A DNA stretch of 64,000 nt from Streptomyces sp. BK208. GTDB lineage: Bacteria; Actinomycetota; Actinomycetes; Streptomycetales; Streptomycetaceae. The stretch's first letter is position 1. Every line of letters begins with the position of its first letter. Shown piece after piece: positions 1 through 8,874 of the stretch. The translations under genes were made by a program, and so were the position numbers. The notes under the pieces are model-generated. The model was not told where the DNA came from, did no database searches, and saw only the letters and a list, made by a program, of their open reading frames with translations. Location of the stretch: contig NZ_SOAV01000001.1 of NCBI RefSeq assembly GCF_004364245.1, positions 434,001 through 498,000 on the forward strand. Direction: 5' to 3'.

Positions 1-841
1 GCACCATCACGGCGTACGGCGCCACGTCGCCGAAGCCCTCGCCGAGCACGTGCAGGTCGGACTGGTAGCCGGCGGCGAAGGCCTCGGTGAGACCGATCAG
101 CATGCTGCCGACCAGGGCACCGACCGGGGAGGTCATGCCGCCGAGGATGGCGGCCGGGAAGGCCTTCAGCGCGATCTGCCCGGTGGTGCGCTCCAGTCCG
201 GGCGCCGGGAAGGCGACGAGGAAGACGGCGGCGAGCGCGGCCAGTGCGCCGGCCAGGCACCAGGCGAGGGCGCGGACGCGGGTGAGCCGTACGCCCATGA
301 GGGCGGCGGCTTCGCGGTCCTCGGCGGCCGCGCGCAGCGACAGCCCCCAGGGCGTGAACCGGAAGAGGGCGAAGGCCGCGCCGATGGCGACGGCGGACAC
401 CACGATCGCGGCGATGCGGCTGTCGGCCACGGTCACCGGGCCGAGGTCGGTGACGGCGGAGCCCCAGGGGTCACCGAGCGGCAGCAGGTCGCCGCCGATA
501 CGCCGGGCGAGGTCGGTGACCAGCACGATGTCGATGCCGATCGTGACGATGGTCTGGACGTGGGCGGCGTGCGGGTCGCCCCCGCCGACGCGTTGCAGCA
601 GCACCCGGTCCAGCAGCCCGGCCACGGCCGCCGTCACGAGGACCGCGAGGGCGAGCGCCCCGGCGAAGCCGAGGTCGTCGTGGAGGACGGCGACGAGGTA
701 GCCGCCGAGCAGGAGCAGGGAACCGTGGGCGAAGCTCAGGACGCCGGAGGCCTTGAAGATGGTGACGAACCCGAGGGCGATCAGGGCGTAGACGGAGCCC
801 AGGGCGAGGCCGTTCAGGAGGCTGTCGAGGAAGCCGGTCAT
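1..841 (-). CDS. livH: Branched-chain amino-acid ABC transporter permease (LivH-like), partial
   Basis: Integral membrane permease of a LivFGHM-type uptake system. The visible 280 residues start MTGFLDSLLNGLALGSVYAL and show alternating hydrophobic helices, with the family-typical ALIALGFVTIFKASGVLSFAHG near the N terminus and a C-terminal GGMTSPVGALVGSMLIG segment. The gene runs leftward off the window start, so its end, and any LivM partner or fusion, is not visible. Its ATG overlaps the livG stop as ATGA, so it is translationally coupled to livG. Substrate could be branched-chain amino acids, amides or urea; the sequence does not decide this. Confidence 0.85.
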   Translation of the reverse strand, partial: MTGFLDSLLNGLALGSVYALIALGFVTIFKASGVLSFAHGSLLLLGGYLVAVLHDDLGFAGALALAVLVTAAVAGLLDRVLLQRVGGGDPHAAHVQTIVTIGIDIVLVTDLARRIGGDLLPLGDPWGSAVTDLGPVTVADSRIAAIVVSAVAIGAAFALFRFTPWGLSLRAAAEDREAAALMGVRLTRVRALAWCLAGALAALAAVFLVAFPAPGLERTTGQIALKAFPAAILGGMTSPVGALVGSMLIGLTEAFAAGYQSDLHVLGEGFGDVAPYAVMV

Positions 842-1632
842 GCCGCGTCCTCCCCTGTGGTGGTGCCGAGGTAGGCGCGCAGCACCTCGGGGTCGCGCCG
901 GACCTCGTCGGGTGTGCCGTGGGCGATGGCCCGGCCGAAGTCGAGCACGGTGACCTCGTCGGCGAGCCGCATGACCAGACCCATGTCGTGCTCGACCAGC
1001 ACTACGGAGAGGCCGAGTTCGGCACGGACCTCCCGGACGACCTCGGTCATGCGGACGCGTTCGGCGGCGTTCATGCCGGCCACGGGTTCGTCGAGCAGCA
1101 GGACACGGGGCTCCAGACACAGGGCGCGGGCGAGTTCCACGCGTTTGCGGTCGCCGTACGACAGCAGCGCGACGGGTGAGTCGAAGTGGGCGCCGAGGCC
1201 GGTGAGTTCGGCGATCTCACGGGCCCGGGCGAGGTGGGTGCGCTGTTCGCGCACGGCGCGGGGCAGCCGCAGGGCGCTGGCGGCGAAACCGGCGCGGGAC
1301 AGGGCGTGCCGGCCGAGCATCAGGTTGTCGGCGACGGTGCCCTGGGTGGTGACGATGTTCTGGAAGGTGCGGGCGACGCCGAGGGCGGCGATCCGGTGCG
1401 GGGCGAGCCGGGTCAGCTCCGCGGCGCCGAGCCGTACGGTGCCCGCGGCGGGTCGGTACAGGCCGGACAGGACGTTGAAGCAGGTGGACTTGCCGGCGCC
1501 GTTGGGCCCGATGACGGCGTGGACGCTGCCGGGGGCGACGGTGAAGGAGACGTCGTCGAGGGCGAGCAGGCCCGCGAAGCGCACGGTCACGCCCCGTACG
1601 TCGAGCGCGCGGGGCGCGGCGGGGGTGGTCAC
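838..1632 (-). CDS. livG: Branched-chain amino-acid ABC transporter ATP-binding protein LivG
   Basis: Cytoplasmic ATPase subunit, 264 residues, normal length for LivG. Walker A is GPNGAGKST near residue 42, the signature is LLSYGDRKRVELARAL, and Walker B is LLLDEPVAGMN. The C-terminal HGTPDEVRRDPEVLRAYLG extension is characteristic of LivG. The GTG start overlaps the livF stop (GTGA) and the stop overlaps the permease ATG (ATGA), so the three genes form one tightly coupled leftward operon. Confidence 0.9.
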   Translation of the reverse strand: MTTPAAPRALDVRGVTVRFAGLLALDDVSFTVAPGSVHAVIGPNGAGKSTCFNVLSGLYRPAAGTVRLGAAELTRLAPHRIAALGVARTFQNIVTTQGTVADNLMLGRHALSRAGFAASALRLPRAVREQRTHLARAREIAELTGLGAHFDSPVALLSYGDRKRVELARALCLEPRVLLLDEPVAGMNAAERVRMTEVVREVRAELGLSVVLVEHDMGLVMRLADEVTVLDFGRAIAHGTPDEVRRDPEVLRAYLGTTTGEDAA

Positions 1633-2420
1633 GCGGCCCCCTTGTCTTCGGTGTCGTCGGTGGTGTCGCCCAGGTAGAGGCGGCGCACGGCGTCCGTCCG
1701 CGCGAGTTCGGCCGCCTCGCCGGAGAGCCGGATCTCGCCGACCTCCAGGACGTAGGCGTGTTCGGCGAGCGACAGCGCCATGCCGGCGTTCTGTTCGACG
1801 AGGAGTACGGCGGTGCCCTGGGCGTTGATCTCCCGGACGACCTCCGCGATGCGGTCGACCATCATCGGGGCGAGGCCGAGCGAGGGCTCGTCGAGGAGGA
1901 GCAGGCGGGGCGCGGCCATCAGGGCGCGGCCGATGGCGAGCATCTGCTGTTCGCCGCCGGAGAGCAGACCGGCGGCCTGGCGGGTGCGTTCGGCGAGCCT
2001 CGGGAACAGGGTGAAGACGCGGTCGCGGGCCTCGTGGACCTGGGCGGGTGCCCGCCGGTTCAGGCCGAGTCCGCCGGCCCGCAGGTTCTCGTCGACGGTG
2101 AGTCCGGCGAACACCCGCCTGCCCTCGGGCACCTGGACGACCCCGGCGCGTACGGCGGCGACCGGGTCCCGGCCGTCGAGGACCGTGTCGCCGTAGCGGA
2201 CGCGGCCGGCCGTGACGGCTCCGCGGTGCAGGCGCAGGGTGCCCGAGACGGCCCGCAGCAGCGTCGTCTTGCCGGCGCCGTTGGCACCGAGCAGGGCGAC
2301 GACGGCGCCGTGCGGGACGGTCAGGGACACGGAGCGGAGGGCGGACAGGGCGCGTCCGTACGTCACGTCGAGGCTCTCGACGTGCAGCGCGGGCGCGCCG
2401 TCCGGTGGTGCTGCGGGCAT
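1629..2420 (-). CDS. livF: Branched-chain amino-acid ABC transporter ATP-binding protein LivF
   Basis: Second ATPase subunit of the transporter, 263 residues. Walker A is GANGAGKTT, the signature is LLSGGEQQMLAIGRAL, and Walker B is LLLDEPSLGLAP, the last being typical of LivF. I placed the start at MPAAPPDGAPALHVESLDVT because an AAGGAG ribosome site lies just upstream; the longer open frame upstream has no family similarity. It is first in the visible operon, so transcription probably begins in the 2421-2640 gap. No substrate-binding protein gene is next to it on this side. Confidence 0.9.
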   Translation of the reverse strand: MPAAPPDGAPALHVESLDVTYGRALSALRSVSLTVPHGAVVALLGANGAGKTTLLRAVSGTLRLHRGAVTAGRVRYGDTVLDGRDPVAAVRAGVVQVPEGRRVFAGLTVDENLRAGGLGLNRRAPAQVHEARDRVFTLFPRLAERTRQAAGLLSGGEQQMLAIGRALMAAPRLLLLDEPSLGLAPMMVDRIAEVVREINAQGTAVLLVEQNAGMALSLAEHAYVLEVGEIRLSGEAAELARTDAVRRLYLGDTTDDTEDKGAA

Positions 2421-2639
2421 CGCGGCTCCTTGGGACCGCGCCGGGGAGGCACGGTGACGGGTGAATGGGGGGAGCTCACGACAGCACGGGCGCCACGGGC
2501 CGTACAGGGGGCTAGGGCAGGGTCGCTGCGGGGTCCCAGTCCGGGGTGGCCGAGTCTGTGCGGATGCCCATGCGGGCGGGGCGGGAACGCCGCCCGAGGC
2601 GTCCCGGGCAGACCAGCGGGTGAACCGGCCGAGCGACGG

Positions 2640-2673
2640 AAGCCCCGGCCCGCGGGGCGGCGGACCGGGGCTT
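2640..2673 (-). terminator. Hairpin terminator after the PucR-type gene
   Basis: Inverted repeat AAGCCCCGG / CCGGGGCTT with a 16-base spacer, lying about 180 bases downstream of the leftward regulator and upstream of livF. The rest of the 2421-2851 gap holds no convincing gene. It contains a purine-rich stretch with repeated GAGGG and AGGGGC words at about 2697-2765 and presumably the livF promoter. Confidence 0.5.
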
Positions 2674-2851
2674 GCGGAGGGGCGGGTCGGCCCCACGGAG
2701 GGGTGAGGGCTGCCGAAGGGACAGGGGCAGCGAAAGGGCAGGGGTCACCCGGAGGGAGGCAGACGCCACCCGGGGGGGCAGAGGCCACGGAAGGGTCAGG
2801 GCTGCGGATACTCCTGGGACGGCTTTCGCGGGCTCGGCCCCGCCCCGTGCC

Positions 2852-4141
2852 TCAGTCGTGCAGGACGCGGTGGGCGGTCAGGGCCAGGCTGAACTCGACG
2901 ACGTCGGCCGGGCGGGCCAGCGAGCGGCCGGTGAGTTGTTCGCAGCGGCGGAGGCGGTTGAGGACCGTGTTGCGGTGGCAGTAGAGACGCTCGCCGGCGC
3001 GCTGGGCGGAACCGTCGCAGTCCAGCCATGTGGTGAGGGTGTCCAGGAGCACCTCCCGGTCTGCGGGTTCCAGGCGGAGCAGGGGCCCGAGCACCTTCTC
3101 GGCCAGCGCCCGGCCCAGATCGGGGCTGGAGACGACCAGGGCGGCGGGGAGCTGGTCGGCCAGGCGCACCGTGCCGCCGGCCGCGGGGCAGATGCCCAGG
3201 GCCGTGTCCGCGAGCCTGCGGGCGTCTCCGACGGCGGCGAGGCCGACGACGGGGCTGCCGACGCCGATCCGGAGACCGGGGTGGAGGGCGGGGCCGTGTC
3301 GTCCGCCCCCCGGCCCGTGCGGGTCCTCCGGCAGTCCCTCGCGGTCACCCACGAGGACGATCCCGTAGTCGGTCTCGGGCCCGGCGTGCCAGTGGACGCG
3401 GCTGCCCGGCGGTACGGCCGCGGCGCGGGCTACGTCGGACCGGGCCGGGGGCCCGCCGGCCACGGCGACGACGACGTACCGGCCCTGTTCCGGCAGGTCC
3501 AGGGTCCGGGCGGCCTCCGGCAGGTCGGCGATGCGGCCGGTGCCGTCCAGCAGGCCGGCCGCCAGCAGCCGGGCCCGGTTCTCGCGGCGCCGGTCGATCT
3601 GCCACTCGGTCTGCCGGTAGGCGTCCGCGACGAGGGTGCAGTGCTCGTCGACGAAGTTCCACACGTCGGCGGCCACGTGCACGAGGAGCCGTACGTCTTC
3701 GGGGGCGGCCCTGGACGTCTCCTCGACCAGCCGCTGCCACACCAGCGAGCCGCCCAGCCGGAAGGCGTGCAGCAAGGCGTCGAGCGGAAGCCCCTGTTCG
3801 GCGCGGGCGGCGCCGATCCGCCAGGAGCAGCGGCGGGCCGCGTCCCGGGCGCCGCGCGGGTCGAGCAGCGAGGCCACGCTGTGCCGCAGCGAGCGGTGGG
3901 CCTCCTGCCAGGTGGCGGCGGGGTCCTTCGTGACGCTCGCCCGGTAGGCGGGCTCCTGCTCCTCCAGCAGGGCCACCAGCCGGTCGGTCAGGTCGGGCAG
4001 GTCGTCGAGCAGGGCGCGCGCGGCCCGGTGCAGGACACGCAGGGCGTCGGCGTCGATCAACGACGTGACACCGGGTGTCCGCGGGCGTGGAACGGGCGTC
4101 AGCCCGGTGCGGATCGCTCGTGACCGTACGGCGTGCTGCAT
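2852..4141 (-). CDS. PucR/CdaR-type helix-turn-helix transcriptional regulator
   Basis: Protein of 429 residues. The C-terminal 60 residues (LDTLTTWLDCDGSAQRAGERL then YCHRNTVLNRLRRCEQLTG) form the PucR C-terminal helix-turn-helix. The N-terminal half (about 30-190) resembles an RsbR-type regulatory domain, and the middle is a GGDEF-like CdaR region. Members of this family usually activate neighbouring catabolic or transport genes, so control of the liv operon downstream is possible but inferred. Start chosen at MQHAVRSRAI because GGGGAGGA precedes it; the open frame continues upstream without a ribosome site. Confidence 0.85.
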   Translation of the reverse strand: MQHAVRSRAIRTGLTPVPRPRTPGVTSLIDADALRVLHRAARALLDDLPDLTDRLVALLEEQEPAYRASVTKDPAATWQEAHRSLRHSVASLLDPRGARDAARRCSWRIGAARAEQGLPLDALLHAFRLGGSLVWQRLVEETSRAAPEDVRLLVHVAADVWNFVDEHCTLVADAYRQTEWQIDRRRENRARLLAAGLLDGTGRIADLPEAARTLDLPEQGRYVVVAVAGGPPARSDVARAAAVPPGSRVHWHAGPETDYGIVLVGDREGLPEDPHGPGGGRHGPALHPGLRIGVGSPVVGLAAVGDARRLADTALGICPAAGGTVRLADQLPAALVVSSPDLGRALAEKVLGPLLRLEPADREVLLDTLTTWLDCDGSAQRAGERLYCHRNTVLNRLRRCEQLTGRSLARPADVVEFSLALTAHRVLHD

Positions 4142-4260
4142 CGCGGTCCTCCCCAGGGCAGGGCTTGCGGAGGCGCCGCCCGGCGACGGCCGTCGCGCCG
4201 CGCCGGGCCTGCCCCCTGACTCGTCCTGCCCCGAAGGATGACATACCGTCCGGTCGGTCC

Positions 4261-7140
4261 CTAGGGTTGTGCACCGGTCTTTTCCTGGTGCGCCGCCGCC
4301 CGCCGGGCCTCTTGGTCCTGTTCCGCCAGCCCGATCACGCGGGCCAGCTCCAGGCGGGACCTGACGCCGAGGGCGGCGAACACCTTGCGCAGGTGGTAGT
4401 CGACGGTGCGGGTGCTCACCGCGAGGGTCAGCGCGACCTCGCGGTTGGTGGCGCCCTCGGCGACGTGCCGCGCGATGCGCAGTTGCTGCGGGGTCAGGCG
4501 GCTCAGCCGGGTCGGTGCCCCGTCGCCGCCGGGCTGCGGGGCGGCCCCGAGGGCTCGCAGTTCGTCGCGTGCCTGTGCGGCCCAGACTCCGGCGCCGCAC
4601 CCCTCGAAGCCGGCCAGTGCGGCGCCGAGACGGCCGCGGGCCTCGCGCGGTCTGCGGCGCCTGCGCAGCCACTTGCCGTACAGCAGCGCGGTGCGGGCCC
4701 GTTCGAAGTCGCCGCCCGCTTCGTCGTGCCGGGCGAGGGCGCGCCGGTAGAGGTCGTCGGTCCGCTCCGGCGGGGCGAGCAGGGCGTGGCAGCGGGCCAG
4801 TTGGGCAGCGGCCTGCGGGTCGGCGCCGAACGCCGCCCACCCGGCGAAGTCCGCGAGGACCTCGCGGGCGTCCTCGTGGCGGCCGGCGAGCACCGCCGCC
4901 TCCACGAAGCAGGGCACGGCCAGCCGCCACACGGCGAAGTGCCCCCGCCCCGGCCCCGGGAGGACGAGCAGTCCGAGCCGGTCCGCGGCGTCGAAGGGAC
5001 GTCCCCGGCCGAGGTCCGCACGGGCCGCCGCCCACTGGGCGAGGGTGAGCGCCTGGGCCAGTCCGTGCCGCCGGGCCGTGGCCAGCGCCGCCGTGACGTG
5101 CCGGGCGACGACGTCCGGCTCCTCCTCGATCGACGCCGCGAGCGCCAGCACCGCCCGGTGGTGCGCCGCCGTGTTGCGCTGCCCGGCGCGCAGTGCGGTG
5201 CGCAGCCCCTCCTCCGCGTGGGCACGGGCCTGCGGATGCCGGCCGGCGCGCAGTTCGGCGTAGGCGAGGTACTCCAGCGCCTGCGGCTCCAGCGCGTCCG
5301 ACCCGAGCTGCCGGGCGGCGGCCAGCGCCCGGGCGCCGGCACCGCGGGCCGCGTCCACGTCACCGAGCAGCAGCGCGGCCGCCGCCGCCCGCAGCAGCAC
5401 CTCGGGCCGGTCCTCGGTCAAGCCGCGCCGCACCACCTGCCCGAGCGGTGCGCCCGCCCGGTCGAACCGTCCTTCGAGCAGTGCCCGCATGCCGATGCGG
5501 TGGTCCCGCACGGCGGACGCCACTGACGCCGACGTGTGGGAGAGGTGGGACGCGGTGGGGCGGACGGCCGTGCGCGTGTGCGGGCGCCCGTGCGGGCCCG
5601 GGGTCGCGCGCGGCTCCCCCTGTGCACCCGCCCCCGGCGGGTGCGCCCCGTGTGCCGGGACCGCGGCCGTGGCGCGTGGGGGTGCGGTGGGGCCGAGCGT
5701 GGCCAGGCACGCGGGCAGGTCGCCGGCCGCCCAGGCCGCGTCGGCGGCGGCCAGCGCGGCGCTCGCGGCGTCGGCGGGCGCGTCCGCGGCGAGCAGGGAC
5801 GCGGCGAGCAGCAGTGACTGGTGGGCGTCGCCGACCGGGCCGTCCCGGAGCTCCACGAGACCGCGCACCAGCTCGGCCCGGCCCCGCACGGCGGCGGGAA
5901 CGGCGCCGTCCCGGGCCGCGGCGAGCAGCGGGCGGGCCTGCTGCGGGCAGCCCCCGAGCAGGGCCTGCTCCGCCGCGGCGGTGTACCGCTCCGCCCGCCT
6001 CGCCGCGTCGGCCGTCAGCTCGGCGGCACGGGTGTACGCCGTCGCGCGCAGCCGGTACGTGGCCGTCACCGTGCTGTCGGCCGCCGCCCGCGCGAGGTGG
6101 TCCGCCTGCTCCGGGGCGGGCGCCGGGCCGCTCAACGACCAGGACCGGTGCAGCAGTTCGGGGAGCCGGTGGCCGCCGTTCGCCAGCGCGTCGGCCAGCG
6201 CGCGGTGCACGGCGCGGCGGCCGTCCGGGGTGGCGGTGGCGTAGACCGTACGGCGGACCAGCGGGCTGTGGAAGCGGAGCCGGTCGCCGGCCGGCGCGAG
6301 CTGCTGGGGCAGCGGCCGCGAACGGGCGCCGGGCCCCGGATCCGGCCGCAGACGCAGCAGCGCGTCACGGACCAGGGCGGCGTCGACGTCCGGCCCGTCC
6401 GAGGCCCGTACGGCGGCCGCTACCGTCAGCAGCAGGTCCCGCGCGTGGGCGGACGGAACGGCCGGCGCGCCGCCCGCGGCTTCGGCGAGGGCCGCGGCGT
6501 CCGCCAGGGGACCGGGCAGCGGCCGGTGTCCCCGCAGCTCGGCCGGTGACAGCCGCCGCACCAGGGCGGCGAGGAGGGCCGGGTTGCCCTCCGCCTCGGC
6601 GAGGAGCTGCTCGCGGACGGCGGGGGCGGCGGCGCCGTCGGTCATGTCGTCGAGCAGGGCGGCGGCCCGGGACGGTGCCAGTGGGTCCAGGCGGACGACG
6701 GGCAGGTGGGCGAACTCCGGGGCCACGGCGCGGTCCGAGGCGGCGGAGAGGAGCAGGCCGACCCGGCCGGCGGTGCTCAGGTGCTCCGCCGCGCGGGCGA
6801 GCGCGGTCCGGGCCGGGGCGTCCCACAGGTGGGCGTCGTCCACGCACACCAGTGCGGGTGCCGCGTCCGCCGCCGTCCGCAGGGCGGCGAGCAGTTGCTC
6901 GGCGGTGGGGCCCGCACCCGGGTCCGGGCCCGTACCGGGACCGAGGTGGAGCACGGGGCCGGCGTGGAAGGAGCGGGCGGCCCACTGGAGCAGGGTGGTC
7001 CGCCCCAGGCCGGGTTCGCCGGTCAGCAGGAGTCGGCCGCCGCGGCTGGGCAGCCCGTCCAACAGTGCGCGCAACGCCTTCCGTTGCGCGCCGCGGCCGT
7101 GGATCCGCACGGCCGTGCACACGGTCGTCTCTCCGGTCAT
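4261..7140 (-). CDS. LuxR family regulator, large ATP-binding type (LAL)
   Basis: Protein of 959 residues with an N-terminal AAA/STAND ATPase and a C-terminal LuxR helix-turn-helix (about 880-940: LTPQQLRIARHVAEGATNRE, then VALTLAVSTRTVDYHLRKVF). The middle is TPR-like and Ala/Leu/Arg-rich. The P-loop reads GEPGLGRTT (41-49), so the usual Lys is Arg47. Walker B is LVCVDDAHLW at about 95-105. LAL proteins control secondary metabolism or sugar use in actinomycetes; no target can be assigned here. The ATG is preceded by an 18-base perfect palindrome (7149-7166). Confidence 0.88.
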   Translation of the reverse strand: MTGETTVCTAVRIHGRGAQRKALRALLDGLPSRGGRLLLTGEPGLGRTTLLQWAARSFHAGPVLHLGPGTGPDPGAGPTAEQLLAALRTAADAAPALVCVDDAHLWDAPARTALARAAEHLSTAGRVGLLLSAASDRAVAPEFAHLPVVRLDPLAPSRAAALLDDMTDGAAAPAVREQLLAEAEGNPALLAALVRRLSPAELRGHRPLPGPLADAAALAEAAGGAPAVPSAHARDLLLTVAAAVRASDGPDVDAALVRDALLRLRPDPGPGARSRPLPQQLAPAGDRLRFHSPLVRRTVYATATPDGRRAVHRALADALANGGHRLPELLHRSWSLSGPAPAPEQADHLARAAADSTVTATYRLRATAYTRAAELTADAARRAERYTAAAEQALLGGCPQQARPLLAAARDGAVPAAVRGRAELVRGLVELRDGPVGDAHQSLLLAASLLAADAPADAASAALAAADAAWAAGDLPACLATLGPTAPPRATAAVPAHGAHPPGAGAQGEPRATPGPHGRPHTRTAVRPTASHLSHTSASVASAVRDHRIGMRALLEGRFDRAGAPLGQVVRRGLTEDRPEVLLRAAAAALLLGDVDAARGAGARALAAARQLGSDALEPQALEYLAYAELRAGRHPQARAHAEEGLRTALRAGQRNTAAHHRAVLALAASIEEEPDVVARHVTAALATARRHGLAQALTLAQWAAARADLGRGRPFDAADRLGLLVLPGPGRGHFAVWRLAVPCFVEAAVLAGRHEDAREVLADFAGWAAFGADPQAAAQLARCHALLAPPERTDDLYRRALARHDEAGGDFERARTALLYGKWLRRRRRPREARGRLGAALAGFEGCGAGVWAAQARDELRALGAAPQPGGDGAPTRLSRLTPQQLRIARHVAEGATNREVALTLAVSTRTVDYHLRKVFAALGVRSRLELARVIGLAEQDQEARRAAAHQEKTGAQP

Positions 7141-7148
7141 CCCCGGGA

Positions 7149-7166
7149 GGTTACGCGCGCGTAACC
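7149..7166. promoter_or_regulatory. 18-bp perfect palindrome before the LAL gene
   Basis: GGTTACGCGCGCGTAACC is perfectly self-complementary and ends 8 bases upstream of the LAL start codon. Perfect palindromes of this size placed against a start codon usually bind a dimeric regulator. Autoregulation by the LAL protein or control by a TetR-type protein are both possible. No second copy was noticed in the window. Confidence 0.5.
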
Positions 7167-7374
7167 CGAGGCGGAAGGCATCCGTCCGCCCGGGCCCGCG
7201 GTGGCTTCCGCGCTGCCACCTGCGAGAGCGTGCCGGACGCCCGGTCCACGTGCTGTGCCGCCGCCCAACCGGGACCGGCCGGGGTGGTGCGGCCGCACAG
7301 CGGACCGGCGACGGCCGCGAGGTGTCCGCGACCGCCGCCGGCGGGTGCCCGTCTGGCGTAGGGCCGGGGAGGTG

Positions 7375-8301
7375 TCAGGAGCCGTGCGGGCAGTTGCCCC
7401 GGTACTCCTCGATGGTCAGGCTCGGCCGGGGCAGCGGGCACAGGAACTGCTCGTAGCGGGTGTCGTTGTCGATGAACCGCTTGAGCCAGGAAACGCTGTA
7501 CTTCGCGATCGTCGTGTTGGACGTGTTGGGCGAGAAGTGGGTCGCGTTGTTCAGCTCCAGGTAGGCCCGGTCGGTGGCGGACGGAAGACCGGAGTAGAAC
7601 GGCTCGGCGTGGGAGGCCACCGGGGCGACCGTGTCGCCGTCGGCCCCCACGATCAGCGTCGGAGTGCTGACCTCGGGCCAGCTCTTGTCCAGGTTCCAGG
7701 GGGTGAGCGGGATCGCGGCCTGGAGCGACGGCCGGGACTTGGCGGCCTCCAGGGTGCCGCCGCCGCCCATGGAGTGACCCATGACGCCGAGCCGGCTGCT
7801 GTCGATCCGGCTGCGGACGGAGCTGCGCCCGGTGAGGTAGTCCAGGGCGGCCAGCAGTTGCCGTCCGCGGGAGTCGGGCTGGTCCAGCGTGGTGTTGGTG
7901 TCGATGGTGAAGACGACGAAGCCCTGGGAGGCCAGGCGCGGGCCCAGCCAGGCGATGGAGGACTGGTACGCGGTGTACCCGGGCGCGATCACGACGGCGC
8001 CGAACGTGCCGTCGCTCGTGCTGGTCGGGTAGTAGATGGTGCCCCCGCCGAAACCGGTGACGGAGAGCGAGGAGACGCTGGTGTCGGAGACGGAGTAGGG
8101 ACCGCGCAGCGCCTCGATGCTCGCCACGGTGGGCGCCGGGCCCCGCTCGTACGGGTTGTCGGCGGCCTGGGCTCCCGGGCCGGTGAGGGTGGTCAGCGCG
8201 ACGACCGCGGCCACGGCGGCCGTCGTGCCGGCGAGCCGCCGCCGGGCGCCTCGCGGGGAGCGTGGGGCAGCGGTGGCGGCGTGGGTGTGGGGCTTGCGCA
8301 C
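7375..8301 (-). CDS. Secreted cutinase-like polyester hydrolase / triacylglycerol lipase
   Basis: 308 residues with an Arg-rich N terminus and a hydrophobic signal peptide ending near [14 protein letters not shown]. The mature part is an alpha/beta hydrolase of the Streptomyces lipase / actinobacterial cutinase family: nucleophile in GHSMGGGG, acid in [10 protein letters not shown], catalytic His in NATHFSPNT. The two Cys near the C terminus ([10 protein letters not shown] and YRGNCPHGS) match the terminal disulphide of that family. The family hydrolyses triglycerides, cutin and synthetic polyesters such as PET. Start is GTG with GAGAGG upstream. The 7167-7374 gap downstream shows no gene. 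Confidence 0.88.
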   Translation of the reverse strand: MRKPHTHAATAAPRSPRGARRRLAGTTAAVAAVVALTTLTGPGAQAADNPYERGPAPTVASIEALRGPYSVSDTSVSSLSVTGFGGGTIYYPTSTSDGTFGAVVIAPGYTAYQSSIAWLGPRLASQGFVVFTIDTNTTLDQPDSRGRQLLAALDYLTGRSSVRSRIDSSRLGVMGHSMGGGGTLEAAKSRPSLQAAIPLTPWNLDKSWPEVSTPTLIVGADGDTVAPVASHAEPFYSGLPSATDRAYLELNNATHFSPNTSNTTIAKYSVSWLKRFIDNDTRYEQFLCPLPRPSLTIEEYRGNCPHGS

Positions 8302-8582
8302 AGGGGGTCCTCTCGGTCGTGGCGAGCGGCCCGGCCGGTGATCGCACACGCCCCGGAACACGTGGGGTCGCGTCCCGGGACATCCGCCGGAGGGGCTTCG
8401 CCGATGAGCTGGCGGTGCCACTGTCGACGGGCGAGGGGCCGAGCGGGATCGGCAGAATCACCGGTCTCGTGTGCCGAGGGCCGCGGCCCCCGGCGGCGGT
8501 GCCGCTCCGGCGCCCCGGAGGCCCGGACCCGGGCACGGCCGGCCGCCGGCGAACGCCCGTCCGCAGCACCGCGGAACGCCGG

Positions 8583-8656
8583 ACATCACGAACCCGGGCG
8601 CCGGACGTCTCGGGCCATCCGCACATCACGAACCCCGGCGCCGGACGTCTCGGGCC
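8583..8656. repeat. Two 34-bp direct repeats in an intergenic gap
   Basis: Copies at 8583-8616 and 8623-8656 differ by one base and both contain CCGGACGTCTCGGGCC. They lie in the 573-base gap (8302-8874) between the leftward lipase gene and the rightward oxidoreductase, which otherwise holds no supported gene. They could be duplicated binding sites or a simple local duplication. Confidence 0.6.
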
Positions 8657-8874
8657 TCCCGGACACCGCGGGCCCCCGGCGGCGGGAGAGGCCACGGAGT
8701 TTCCCCGCCCCGCTCGGCGCCCCACGGCCCCGCCGCTCCCCCGGCGCCGTCCTCCCTGTCCACGCCCCCGGGCGGTGTGGCACGCTCGGCATCGGCCGGG
8801 CCGTGGGGCGCCGGCCGTCCTGGAGGAACGTCGCCGGGCCCGCACCGGGTCCGGCACCGTGGAAAGGCGGCGGC

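Noticed and set aside
87..701. Rightward 204-codon open frame
   Set aside because: It is opposite the livH permease, is Arg/Ala/Ser-rich without a domain, and reflects the G+C bias of the antisense strand.
2461..2706. Rightward small ORF in the livF upstream gap
   Set aside because: Gly/Arg-rich, no ribosome site, and it overlaps the hairpin at 2640-2673.
5193..7361. Rightward 722-codon open frame
   Set aside because: Its product is an Arg/Pro/Gly mixture opposite the LAL gene, a typical shadow in high-G+C DNA.
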